This document shows positions 24,200-32,134 of a stretch of DNA of 64,000 bases, one piece after another. Within the stretch, counting starts at the first letter, position 1, and every line of letters begins with the position of its first letter. Source of the DNA: Gaiellasilicea sp963749515 (GTDB lineage Bacteria > Actinomycetota > Thermoleophilia > Gaiellales > Gaiellaceae); NCBI GenBank assembly GCA_963749515.1, contig CAVVMR010000001.1, positions 186,001 through 250,000 on the forward strand. The letters run 5' to 3'. A model generated the notes under the pieces. The model was not told the DNA's origin. It did not search any database and saw only the letters and a list, made by a program, of their open reading frames with translations. A program made the position numbers and the translations under genes.

Positions 24200-25300
24200 G
24201 TGTCCGAGCGCGACTTCATGCCCCTCGACGGGTGGGACCACCTCGAGCTGTGGGTCGGCAACGCCAAGCAGGCGGCCTACTGGTACGAGCACGCGCTCGG
24301 CTTCGATCGCGTCGCATATGCCGGCCCCGAGACGGGTGTCCGCGATCGCGCGTCCTATGTGCTCGAGCAAGGTGAGATCCGCCTCGTGCTCACGAGCGGC
24401 ATTCGTGCCGACAGCGACATCGGCCGTTTCGCGGCCAGGCACGGCGACGCAGCGAAGGACGTCGCTCTCCAGGTTCCGGACGCCGCTCACGCCTTCCAGC
24501 AGGCCGTGCAGCGCGGAGCCCGCGGGGTCGCGGAGCCGGAGTGGTTCGAGGACGAGCACGGCCGTGTCGAGCTGGCGACGATCGGGACCTACGGCGAGAA
24601 CGTGCACACCTTCGTCAACCGGTCCGAGTACAACGGCCCGTACCTCCCCGGCTACGCCTCGCTCTCTCCGAATGGGCACCGTAGCCCGGGCGCCGGCCTG
24701 ATCGCCGTCGACCACGTCGTCGGCAACGTCGAGCTCGGGCAGATGAACCGCTGGGTGGAGTTCTACGAGAGCGTGTTCGGGATGACGAACATCGTCCATT
24801 TCGGCGACGACCAGATCCAGACCGAGTACTCGGCGCTGATGAGCAAGGTGATGGCGGACGGCTCGGGCAAGATCAAGTTCCCGATCAACGAGCCGGCCGA
24901 GGGGAAGCGCAAGAGCCAGATCGACGAGTACCTCGAGTTCAACGAGGGCCCCGGCGTCCAGCACATCGCCCTCCAGTCGCGGAGCATCGTGCAGACGATC
25001 GAAGCGCTGAAGGACCGCGGCGTTCTCTTCCTCGACACCCCGGAGACGTACTACGACGAGGTCGAGGGGCGGGTCGGCGAGATCGCCGAGGACTACAAGG
25101 ACCTGAAGCGGCTGCGGATCCTCGCCGACCGCGACGAGGACGGCTACCTCTTGCAGATCTTCACGAAGACGGCGCAGGACCGGCCGACGCTCTTCTTCGA
25201 GGTGATCGAGCGGCACGGTGCGACGACGTTCGGAGAGGGCAACTTCAAGGCCCTCTTCGAGTCGATCGAGCGCGAACAGGCGCTTCGCGGCAACCTCTGA
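24200..25300 (+). CDS. hpd: 4-hydroxyphenylpyruvate dioxygenase
   Basis: The 366-residue iron enzyme converts 4-hydroxyphenylpyruvate to homogentisate in tyrosine breakdown. It has two VOC domains. The C-terminal one holds the metal site: VDHVVGNVELGQMNRWVEFYESVFGM, GPGVQHIALQS and the terminal PTLFFEVIERHGATTFGEGNFKALFESIEREQ, giving His-His-Glu. GTG 24200 lies 7 nt after TAAGAT (24187-24192). The homogentisate dioxygenase and a fumarylacetoacetase-like gene lie downstream, completing most of the pathway locally. Confidence 0.94.
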   Translation: MSERDFMPLDGWDHLELWVGNAKQAAYWYEHALGFDRVAYAGPETGVRDRASYVLEQGEIRLVLTSGIRADSDIGRFAARHGDAAKDVALQVPDAAHAFQQAVQRGARGVAEPEWFEDEHGRVELATIGTYGENVHTFVNRSEYNGPYLPGYASLSPNGHRSPGAGLIAVDHVVGNVELGQMNRWVEFYESVFGMTNIVHFGDDQIQTEYSALMSKVMADGSGKIKFPINEPAEGKRKSQIDEYLEFNEGPGVQHIALQSRSIVQTIEALKDRGVLFLDTPETYYDEVEGRVGEIAEDYKDLKRLRILADRDEDGYLLQIFTKTAQDRPTLFFEVIERHGATTFGEGNFKALFESIEREQALRGNL

Positions 25301-25345
25301 CGGTTCCGCGTTTCCGAATCGCCGCCGTGTGAGATGCTGCTGCGC

Positions 25346-25474
25346 ATGGGAATAGGCGCAGTCCTCGTGGTGATCGGCATCGTGCTCGCGCTGACCGACC
25401 GTGTCGTCCTCGGCCTGATCTTGGTCATCCTGGGCCTGGCGTTCGGCGGCTTCCGGCGCGGTCGCTGGTACTGA
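25346..25474 (+). CDS. tiny DUF6131-like membrane protein
   Basis: The product has 42 residues from ATG 25346, or 46 from ATG 25334. Almost the whole chain is two hydrophobic segments (GAVLVVIGIVLAL and VVLGLILVILGLAFGG) ending in FRRGRWY, which matches the basic W-Y tail of DUF6131 proteins. Function is unknown. Third codon positions are G/C as in neighbouring genes. A weak TGAGAT stands 10 nt before ATG 25346. Confidence 0.65.
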   Translation: MGIGAVLVVIGIVLALTDRVVLGLILVILGLAFGGFRRGRWY

Positions 25475-25494
25475 GACTCATCTAGCCTTCCGGC

Positions 25495-26832
25495 ATGACG
25501 CCGCAGCGCCGAACCGCGCTCGTCTCGATTGGCGCGGCGGCAGTGCTCGCCGCGCTCAAGCTCGGCGCGGGTCTCGTCAGCGGCAGCCTCGGGCTCGTCT
25601 CGGAGGCGCTGCACTCCGGCACGGACCTCGTCGCCGCGCTGCTCACGTTCTTCGCGATCGGCGTCTCAGGTAGGCCCGCCGACGAAGGGCACCAGTACGG
25701 GCACGGGAAGGCCGAGCATCTCGCCGCGCTGGGGGAGGCGACAGTGCTCGCGCTCGTCAGCGTCGCCGTCGCTGCGCTGGCGGTGACGCGGCTCACGGGG
25801 ACGACGAGCCACTCTGTCGACACCGCCTGGTGGCTCTTCGCGATCGTGGCGGTCGTGCTCGTGATCGACCTCTCCCGCACCGTCATCTCGCTGCGAACGG
25901 CGCGCCGCTACGACAGCGAGGCCCTGCGCTCGAACGCGATCCACTTCGGCAGCGACTTTGCGGGGACGCTCGCGGTGCTCGGCGGCCTCGCCGCCGCGGC
26001 CGCCGGCTATCCGGCGGGCGACTCGATCGCCGCGCTGTTCGTCGCCGCGCTCGTGCTCCTCGCCGCCGGCCGGCTGATCCGGCGGAACGTCGACGTGCTG
26101 ATGGATCGCGCACCCGCGGAAGCCGAGGCGGCGGCCCGCGCCGCGATTGCGGGCATCGAGCCGCCGATCTCACTCTCCAGGCTTCGCCTCCGCCAGGCCG
26201 CCGGTCGCACGTTCGCCGACGTCGTGATCTCCGTGCCGCCCGGCGCCGTCGTCGGCCAGGGTCACGCCGTCGCAGACCTGGTCGAGGCGGAGCTCGAGGA
26301 CGCCCTGCCGGGCAGCGACGTCGTCGTCCACGTCGAGCCGCGGGCGGGCGAGGCGGCGCTGCACGACCGCGCGCTCGCAGCCGCGATGAGCGTCCCGCAG
26401 GTGCGTGAGATCCACAACCTGAGTGTCGTCGCGCTCGGACGCGACACCGAGGTCTCGCTCCACCTGAAGCTCCCCGGCGACCTGCCGCTCGACCAGGCCC
26501 ACGAGATCGCAGAGCAGGTGGAGCGCGCGATCGTCAGCTCGGTGCCCGAGATCACGTCGGTGCAGACCCATCTCGAGCCGCTCGCCGAGGCCGGAGCAGG
26601 CGAGCTCGTCGAGGCGGCCGGAATCGAGGCCGCGGCCGAGGCCGCCGCCGGCGGCCCGCTGCGCGAGCTGCGGCTTCTGCGGACGGAGAAAGGGGTCGTG
26701 GCGTTCATCACGCTCGGGCTCGACCCGGCCACGACTCTCGCCGACGCTCACTCCTGGGCGAGCGAGGTCGAGGAGCGGCTGCGCCGTGCGAGACCGGACG
26801 TCGCCGACGTGATCGTCCACACCGAGCCATGA
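25495..26832 (+). CDS. cation diffusion facilitator (CDF) metal exporter
   Basis: The 445-residue protein has six membrane helices with the two paired metal motifs HSGTDLV (helix 2) and HFGSDF (helix 5), that is HxxxD in each. A histidine-bearing loop EGHQYGHGKAEHLAALGEA lies between. The C-terminal half is unusually long: it contains a first cytoplasmic dimerisation domain (to about residue 300) and an added alanine/glutamate-rich stretch with a second beta-alpha unit. Zinc or iron/manganese export is likely. TAGCCT (25483-25488) lies 6 nt before ATG 25495. Confidence 0.9.
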   Translation: MTPQRRTALVSIGAAAVLAALKLGAGLVSGSLGLVSEALHSGTDLVAALLTFFAIGVSGRPADEGHQYGHGKAEHLAALGEATVLALVSVAVAALAVTRLTGTTSHSVDTAWWLFAIVAVVLVIDLSRTVISLRTARRYDSEALRSNAIHFGSDFAGTLAVLGGLAAAAAGYPAGDSIAALFVAALVLLAAGRLIRRNVDVLMDRAPAEAEAAARAAIAGIEPPISLSRLRLRQAAGRTFADVVISVPPGAVVGQGHAVADLVEAELEDALPGSDVVVHVEPRAGEAALHDRALAAAMSVPQVREIHNLSVVALGRDTEVSLHLKLPGDLPLDQAHEIAEQVERAIVSSVPEITSVQTHLEPLAEAGAGELVEAAGIEAAAEAAAGGPLRELRLLRTEKGVVAFITLGLDPATTLADAHSWASEVEERLRRARPDVADVIVHTEP

Positions 26833-27443
26833 GGCTGTGCATGTTCACTCCCGTCGGTCAGGAGCTCCAGCGCGGCTGGCCGGGCCGGATCGAAGGCGAG
26901 ACGGTCGTACAGCTCGCAGCGCAGACGCTGCAGTCCTTCTTCACGGGCGGCTCGGCGGCGCGTGAGCACGCCGTGTACAGGCTCGACGACGTGCTGCTGC
27001 GCGCGCCTGTGCTCGAGCCGCCTGCGGTGCGGATCTTCGAAGACGCGACCAGCTTCACGTTCGCGAACCCGAGCGCGATCCGCTCGCCGGGCGCCGTCAT
27101 CGTCAGGCCCGGGGGACGGCTCGACGTTGCGATCCGGCTGGTCGCGGTGATCGGCCTGGACAACGCGATCGGCGGCTGGACCGGGATGGCCGAGTGGCGT
27201 GCGCCCGAGCTCGCGTCGCCCAAGGACCGTGACTTCGCGCTCCTCCTCGGCCCGGTGGTGGACACCGACGTCACCGACGACTTCGACTGGGAAGCTGCGC
27301 GCGCTCGTGCGGAGCTCAACACCCGACTGCGGCCGGGCGACCTGCTGGCCGGCCCGCCGCGTGCGCTGCACGAGCGCGTCCCGAGCGGGCCGCTCCAGCT
27401 CCAGATCGCCGGGGTCGGCGTGCTCTCCGCGAACGTTTTGTAA
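26829..27443 (+). CDS. short fumarylacetoacetate-hydrolase-like protein
   Basis: The product has 204 residues and an ATGA overlap with the CDF gene. RLCMFTPVGQELQRGWPGRIEGETVVQL and TLQSFFTGGSAAREHAVYRLDDV resemble the N-terminal part of bacterial FAH-family proteins. RIFEDATSFTFANPSAIRSPG and SPKDRDFALLLGPVVDTD match the catalytic part, including the lysine step before the LGP loop. It is shorter than a full FAH (about 280 residues or more), and the usual glutamate/aspartate metal set is not all visible. Flanked by hpd and hmgA, it probably represents the third tyrosine-pathway step or a decayed form. Confidence 0.65.
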   Translation: MRLCMFTPVGQELQRGWPGRIEGETVVQLAAQTLQSFFTGGSAAREHAVYRLDDVLLRAPVLEPPAVRIFEDATSFTFANPSAIRSPGAVIVRPGGRLDVAIRLVAVIGLDNAIGGWTGMAEWRAPELASPKDRDFALLLGPVVDTDVTDDFDWEAARARAELNTRLRPGDLLAGPPRALHERVPSGPLQLQIAGVGVLSANVL

Positions 27444-27482
27444 CCGGACCCGTCACCGTGCTCCGGGGGTATCCTCCGACCG

Positions 27483-28676
27483 ATGCCCTTCTACCAGCGT
27501 CTCGGCGATGTTCCGCGCAAGCGCCACATTCAGTTCCGCGACAACGGCACCCTGCTCACTGAAGAGGTGATGGGGCTCGAAGGCTTCACCGGCAACGAAT
27601 CGATCCTCTATCACCTCCAGTCGCCCTGCCGCGTGCAGGAGATCGGCGAGTTCGAGCCGATCGTGCGCGAGGAGTGGCTGCCTGACACCCACCAGCACCG
27701 GCTGATGCACACCAAGGGTGTCGAGGCGGGCGGCGACGAGGTCACGGGCCGGCGGCTCCTGATGTGGAACGCCGACGTCGAGATCTCCCTCTGCCGGCCC
27801 TCGGAGCAGATGGAGTACTTCTTCCGGAACGGCGAGGGGGACGAGGTGATCTTCGTCCACGAGGGCACGGGGACGCTCGAGACGATCTTCGGCGAGCTCC
27901 CGTACAAGGACGGCGACTACGTCGTCATCCCCCGTGGCACGACGTACCGCTTCAGGCCAGAAGGTGAGCAGCGGTACCTGATCTTCGAGACTCCCGGGCT
28001 GATCGAGATCCCGCGGCGCTACCGCAACCAGTACGGGCAGATCATGGAAGGCGCTCCGTACTACCACCGGGACATCCATCCGCCCACGGAGCTGAACACG
28101 CACCGGGAGCGCGGCGAGTTCCCGGTCAAGGTGCGCGTCCGCGACGGGTACCAGACCTACCTGCTCGACTACCACCCGTTCGACGTCGTGGGGTGGGACG
28201 GCTACCTCTATCCGTGGACGTTCTCGATCCACGACTTCGAGCCGATCACCGGTCGCATCCACCAGCCGCCGCCGTCGCACCAGACCTTCGCCGGGCGCAA
28301 CTTCGTGATCTGCTCGTTCTGCCCGCGCAAGCTCGACTTCGACCCGCTCGCGGTTCCGATTCCTTATCACCACTCGAATCTTCAGAGCGAGGAGATGATC
28401 TATTACGTCTCCGGCAACTTCGGCTCGCGGAAGGGTGTCGACGTTGGCTCGATCACGCTGCATCCGTCCGGCCTGCCGCACGGCCCGCATCCCGGGCTCG
28501 CCGAGAAGTCGATCGGGCTGCACGAGACGGGCGAGCTCGCGGTCATGTGCGACACCTTCAACCCGCTCAAGCTCTCCAAGCTCGCGGCGGAGCTGGACGA
28601 CGGCAAGTACGCGCTCTCGTGGTACGAGACGGGCGATGAAGCACCCTCGGACGCCGGCCTCACGTCACACCTCTAA
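27483..28676 (+). CDS. hmgA: homogentisate 1,2-dioxygenase
   Basis: The 397-residue cupin-fold iron enzyme opens the homogentisate ring. LLMWNADVEISLCRPSEQMEYFFRNGEGDEVIFVHEG carries the first cupin. The C-terminal domain holds PYHHSNLQSEEMIYYVSGNF and GSITLHPSGLPHGPHPG, supplying the His/Glu iron ligands. TATCCT (27470-27475) lies 7 nt before ATG 27483. It may therefore be separately transcribed from the FAH-like gene ending 39 bases upstream. A GGGGTC-T-GACCCC hairpin follows at 28721-28733. Confidence 0.94.
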   Translation: MPFYQRLGDVPRKRHIQFRDNGTLLTEEVMGLEGFTGNESILYHLQSPCRVQEIGEFEPIVREEWLPDTHQHRLMHTKGVEAGGDEVTGRRLLMWNADVEISLCRPSEQMEYFFRNGEGDEVIFVHEGTGTLETIFGELPYKDGDYVVIPRGTTYRFRPEGEQRYLIFETPGLIEIPRRYRNQYGQIMEGAPYYHRDIHPPTELNTHRERGEFPVKVRVRDGYQTYLLDYHPFDVVGWDGYLYPWTFSIHDFEPITGRIHQPPPSHQTFAGRNFVICSFCPRKLDFDPLAVPIPYHHSNLQSEEMIYYVSGNFGSRKGVDVGSITLHPSGLPHGPHPGLAEKSIGLHETGELAVMCDTFNPLKLSKLAAELDDGKYALSWYETGDEAPSDAGLTSHL

Positions 28677-28720
28677 GCGGCGGGCTGCGACGGACGTGGC
28701 GAATCGTCAACCGCGCATGC

Positions 28721-28733
28721 GGGGTCTGACCCC
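28721..28733. terminator. GC hairpin after hmgA
   Basis: GGGGTC-T-GACCCC is a 6-bp inverted repeat 45 bases after the hmgA stop. The one-base loop means only five pairs can form in RNA, and there is no T tract, so termination is uncertain. Confidence 0.35.
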
Positions 28734-28775
28734 GACGGCTCGCTTGACGGCGGGACACGTCCCGGTGGGGCGCGG

Positions 28776-29366
28776 ATGAGACTCGTCGTCGACTGGGACG
28801 GGACGGTCACGGTCCGGGACTCGCTCGTCCAGGTGATCCACGAGTTCGGCGACCCGGCCCTGCTCGCCGAGCTCGAGCCGCGCGTGGGCATCGACCTGAC
28901 GCTGCACGAGGAGATCGCGCTCGAGTTCCGGGCGATCACGGCGCCGCTCGAGGAGGTCGCGCGGTGGGTGGTCAGGCACGTCGAGGTGCGGCCGGGACTG
29001 CGCGAGCTCGCCGCGCTCGAGCCGGCGGTGATCTCGGCGGGCTTCCACGAGCTGATCGAGCCCGTGCTGGCGCGCGAGCGGCTGGAGCTGAACGTGCTCG
29101 CGAACCGGCTCGACGCGCGGCCCGACGGCTGGATCGTCCTCTTCCGGGACGAGGCAGCCTGCGCGACCTGCGGCGAGCCGTGCAAGCGCGGCGGCCTCGC
29201 GGGCGAGCCGTACATCTACGTCGGCGACGGCTACTCGGACCGCTGCGCAGCCCTCGCGGCGGACCGGATCTTCGCCCGCGACTCGCTCGCGACACACCTC
29301 GACCACCTCGGCGTCGCGTACGAGCGCTTCTACGACCTGCACGACGTCGCCAGCGCGCTGACGTAA
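28776..29366 (+). CDS. HAD-family phosphatase (MtnX/SerB-like)
   Basis: The 196-residue HAD hydrolase has DWDGTVTVRDS at residues 6-16 (nucleophile Asp7, acid/base Asp9) and YVGDGYSDRCAA at 149-159 supplying the metal aspartates. The fold resembles phosphoserine or methylthiopentenyl phosphate phosphatases. An inserted ACATCGEPCKRGG (Cys129, Cys132, Cys136) before the last motif could bind a metal; I cannot assign a substrate. ATG 28776 is preceded by GGTGGGG, a weak ribosome site. Confidence 0.82.
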   Translation: MRLVVDWDGTVTVRDSLVQVIHEFGDPALLAELEPRVGIDLTLHEEIALEFRAITAPLEEVARWVVRHVEVRPGLRELAALEPAVISAGFHELIEPVLARERLELNVLANRLDARPDGWIVLFRDEAACATCGEPCKRGGLAGEPYIYVGDGYSDRCAALAADRIFARDSLATHLDHLGVAYERFYDLHDVASALT

Positions 29367-29393
29367 GAGCGGGCCGATACTAGGCCCGTCCGC

Positions 29394-29516
29394 TTGCGTC
29401 GCTCGGCTTGCCGCGCGTTCGAGCCGGTGCTCGGCGGCGACGCGACCTGCACCGCAGGCATCGCGACGCTGCCCGCCGACGGCCCGGCGTTCCACATCTG
29501 GCAGCTCGATCGCTGA
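29394..29516 (+). pseudogene. possible gene remnant or 40-residue protein
   Basis: Between the HAD gene stop and 29516 there is an open frame of about 50 codons, with TTG 29394 as a possible start. It ends GIATLPADGPAFHIWQLDR. Third positions are nearly all G/C, as in real genes here. Two cysteines lie in it. No promoter or ribosome site is convincing, so it may be the surviving C-terminus of a lost gene. Confidence 0.3.
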
Positions 29517-29666
29517 GAAGGGGGACGCCGCCCCTCGTTGGAGGTACCCCCAGCAAACTCTCATTACGACTCGCTGACCGAATGCGTACCGGGGACCTGC
29601 GAGTTCCACACGGCTTCCGCCCTCACTGCGTCTCGAGGCAAGCAAATCGAACCAGGAGGGAAGCGC
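29517..29666. other. non-coding leader region before secreted protein
   Basis: Within 29367-29666 the first half holds the possible remnant above. The second half (150 nt) has a short hairpin AGGGG-acgccg-CCCCT (29520-29535), no convincing frame, and the ribosome site AGGAGG (29654-29659) of the 29667 gene. I see nothing else in it. Confidence 0.5.
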
Positions 29667-30239
29667 ATGACCAGCTTCAAGATGATCGTTGCGGCGGCTC
29701 TCGTCGCGCTCCTCGTGCCCATTGCGGCGGTGGCGAAGGACGCGAACGTGAGCGGCCCGACCAAGCTCGTCGGCAAGGGGTTCTTCGGCGGTGAGCTCAC
29801 CACGGCGTCAACGGAGAACCAGCGTCCGGTGCGGATCGCGGCGCGCGCCGGCTACGTCGGCATCCTCGATCTCGGCGGCGACCTGAAAGTGCGGTGCACC
29901 GGCAAGGCCCGTGTGCAGCGCCACCAGAGCGAGCGCGGCACCGTGTACCTCTGTGCGGGACCGGGTGGCGTGGCCGTCGTTCTCGGCAGTCACTTCACGT
30001 TCCGAGGCTCTGCGGCCGCGTACCACGTCCTCATCCCCGCGGGCGTGCGCGGGACGTTCCACGGGCGCTTCGTCCAGTGCCGTGCGGCGCAGGCGAACTG
30101 CGGCCAGGCGCAGCCGACGCGCGAGCGCGGCGAGCCGAAGGCCGATCGCGGCAAGCCGACTGAGAAGCCGGCGCCTTCCGAGGACGACGAGGAGCTGCCG
30201 ACACTGAGCGAGCTCGCGGAGATGCTCGCCGGGAAGTAG
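29667..30239 (+). CDS. secreted protein of unknown function
   Basis: The product has 190 residues. Residues 1-23 are a classic signal peptide (FKMIVAAALVALLVPIAAVA then K-D). The mature part is strand-rich, with GGDLKVRCTGKARV, YLCAGPGGVAVVLGSHFTFRGSAAAYHVLIPAGVRGTFHGRF and three cysteines, followed by a low-complexity Arg/Lys/Pro/Glu tail. No family is recognised. The AGGAGG ribosome site 7 nt before ATG 29667 sets the start. It is convergent with the NlpC/P60 gene. Confidence 0.75.
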   Translation: MTSFKMIVAAALVALLVPIAAVAKDANVSGPTKLVGKGFFGGELTTASTENQRPVRIAARAGYVGILDLGGDLKVRCTGKARVQRHQSERGTVYLCAGPGGVAVVLGSHFTFRGSAAAYHVLIPAGVRGTFHGRFVQCRAAQANCGQAQPTRERGEPKADRGKPTEKPAPSEDDEELPTLSELAEMLAGK

Positions 30240-30242
30240 GAG

Positions 30243-31271
30243 CTAGCCCAGCCCCGCTTCGCGCAGCGGTCGCCTGGCCCAGGCGAACCGGTCGCGGTAC
30301 CACCCTTCGAATGGATGGAGGGTGGTGCCGTTTCCGGACGAGTGGACGAACCAGCCGCTGCCGAGGTAGATCCCCGCGTGGTCGACCTGCGCCGGCTTCG
30401 ACTTCGGGCCGTTCGCGCCCTGGAAGATGACGTCTCCCGGCTGGAGGTTCTGCACGTTCTTGATCCGCTGCGCCGGCGGCACCTCGCCTGACATCTCGTA
30501 GGTCGAGCGGCCGCGCAGGATCGTCGCCAGCGCGGATGCACCGGCGAACGGCTCGAGCTTGAACACGCGCCAGACGAACCCGGAGCAGTCGAACCCGCCG
30601 GGCGCCTGCTTCCCGAGTGCCTGCTGAGGAGCTTCGGACATCCCGCCCCAGACATACGGGTACCCGACGAACGACACGGCGCGGGTGAGCACCTGGCGCT
30701 GGAGCTCGCTCAGCTCCGGCAGGAACAGCATCTCGGTCGCGGAGCGGATCGAGTCCTGCTCCCAGCCCGAGAGGTCGAGCAGCCGGGCGAGCGAGTACGC
30801 GGTCTCGGCGCGCGTCGCCGGCTCGTTGAGGCCGAGCTCGAGCGCGTCCTGGTCGGCGGGATGGTTGATCCGAAAGCCGAGCAGGCGCGCAACCGTCTCC
30901 GAGCCTGCGCCCGCCTTCGGCTTGAGACCGGCATCGCGGAGCGCGGTCGTGATCGCGCGGGCGGCATCACCGAGCCCGAGGAAGCCGACGAGTGCGGCGT
31001 CGAGCTCGCGAATCGTGACCGCGCGGCCCGGCACGACGACCGGATAGCGGTACTCGACCGGCTCCTCGCTCGAGAGCGAGAGGGTCTCGAGCGCAGCGCC
31101 GAGCGCGCGCTGCGTCAGCGGTCGCTGCGGCTTGAACCCGGCGACGGTGTCGGCGAGGAGACCCGCCTCGACGACCTTCTTGATCTGAGGTTGCGCCCAC
31201 GAACGGTCGGCTCCCGACGCGGCGGCAGGCAGCGCGAGGGCGCACAGACAGATGGCGGCGAGGCGACGCAC
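30243..31271 (-). CDS. secreted NlpC/P60 cell-wall peptidase
   Basis: The 342-residue protein has a signal peptide (residues 1-20). Residues 25-195 form repeat-like helical segments resembling S-layer-homology modules (WAQPQIKKVVEAGLL, KPQRPLTQRALGAAL, NEPATRAETAYSLARLL). The NlpC/P60 domain follows: GGFDCSGFVWRVF with Cys229, QVDHAGIYLGSGWFVHSSG with His298 and a third polar residue near His310. It should cut gamma-D-Glu-diamino acid links in peptidoglycan. GTG 31271 is used; no ribosome site is obvious. Confidence 0.87.
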   Translation of the reverse strand: MRRLAAICLCALALPAAASGADRSWAQPQIKKVVEAGLLADTVAGFKPQRPLTQRALGAALETLSLSSEEPVEYRYPVVVPGRAVTIRELDAALVGFLGLGDAARAITTALRDAGLKPKAGAGSETVARLLGFRINHPADQDALELGLNEPATRAETAYSLARLLDLSGWEQDSIRSATEMLFLPELSELQRQVLTRAVSFVGYPYVWGGMSEAPQQALGKQAPGGFDCSGFVWRVFKLEPFAGASALATILRGRSTYEMSGEVPPAQRIKNVQNLQPGDVIFQGANGPKSKPAQVDHAGIYLGSGWFVHSSGNGTTLHPFEGWYRDRFAWARRPLREAGLG

Positions 31272-31318
31272 GAGGCGTCTATCGGCACGGCCCTCATTCG
31301 ACTTGAAAGCATGAGCCG

Positions 31319-32134
31319 ATGCTCGTTCGCCTGCCCCAGCCGTACGATTTCGACGTCACCATGGCGCGCTTCGAGGTGTACGGCCTCGACCGCGCAACGC
31401 GCTGGCGCGACGGCGGCATCGATCGGTTCTTCGCCGGGCGCGAGGTCCGGATCGAACCCGCCCCCGGTGGCGTCGACGTCACGCCGTACGACGAGGCGAT
31501 CGAGGTGGAGGTGCTCCACTTCCTCGGGCTGCCGTTCGATCTCGACGGCTTCTACGCCTGGGCGAAGTCGGACGAGATCCTCGGCCGGCTCGCGACCGGC
31601 CTCGCAGGCTTCCGGCCGCCGCTGCAGGTCGACCCGTTCGAGGCCCTCGTCACCTCGATCACCGCGCAGCAGGTCTCGCTTCAGTCTGCGGCGGCGATCA
31701 GGAGCCGCTTCATCGAGCGCTTCGGCGCCGCCGGGGTCCACGCGCACGCTTTCCCCGAGCGCGAGCGGGTTGCGAGCGCGATCGAGGACGAGCTGATCGG
31801 CGTCGGCTTCTCGACCCGCAAGGCGGAGTACGTGGTCGGCCTCGCCCGCAGCGATCTCGACCTGGACGAGCTCGCGTCGCTGCCGGACGAGGGGGTGACA
31901 GCCCGGCTCGTCGCCCTACGCGGGCTGGGGGAGTGGACGGCGGACTGGTTCCTCGCCCGCCACCTCGCGCGGCCTCACGCCTGGCCCGCCGGCGATCTGG
32001 GACTGCGCAAGGCGGTCACCGCGTTCTATGGTGACGTTCCCGACGTTCGTACCTTCGGGGCCCGCTTCCACCCATTCGAGAACCTGAGCGCCCACTATCT
32101 CCTGACCGGACTCCGCTTGTTCCCACCCGCATGA
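31319..32134 (+). CDS. alkA: DNA-3-methyladenine glycosylase II (AlkA-like)
   Basis: The 271-residue enzyme removes alkylated bases. The C-terminal HhH-GPD domain shows DPFEALVTSITAQQVSLQSA, the helix-hairpin-helix LRGLGEWTADWFLARHLARPHAWPAGDLGLRKAV with catalytic Asp226, and a terminal NLSAHYLLTGLRL. No iron-sulphur cysteine cluster is present, as expected for AlkA. It heads a four-gene operon (GNAT protein, GST, rhodanese) with ATGA and GTGA overlaps throughout. Confidence 0.9.
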   Translation: MLVRLPQPYDFDVTMARFEVYGLDRATRWRDGGIDRFFAGREVRIEPAPGGVDVTPYDEAIEVEVLHFLGLPFDLDGFYAWAKSDEILGRLATGLAGFRPPLQVDPFEALVTSITAQQVSLQSAAAIRSRFIERFGAAGVHAHAFPERERVASAIEDELIGVGFSTRKAEYVVGLARSDLDLDELASLPDEGVTARLVALRGLGEWTADWFLARHLARPHAWPAGDLGLRKAVTAFYGDVPDVRTFGARFHPFENLSAHYLLTGLRLFPPA

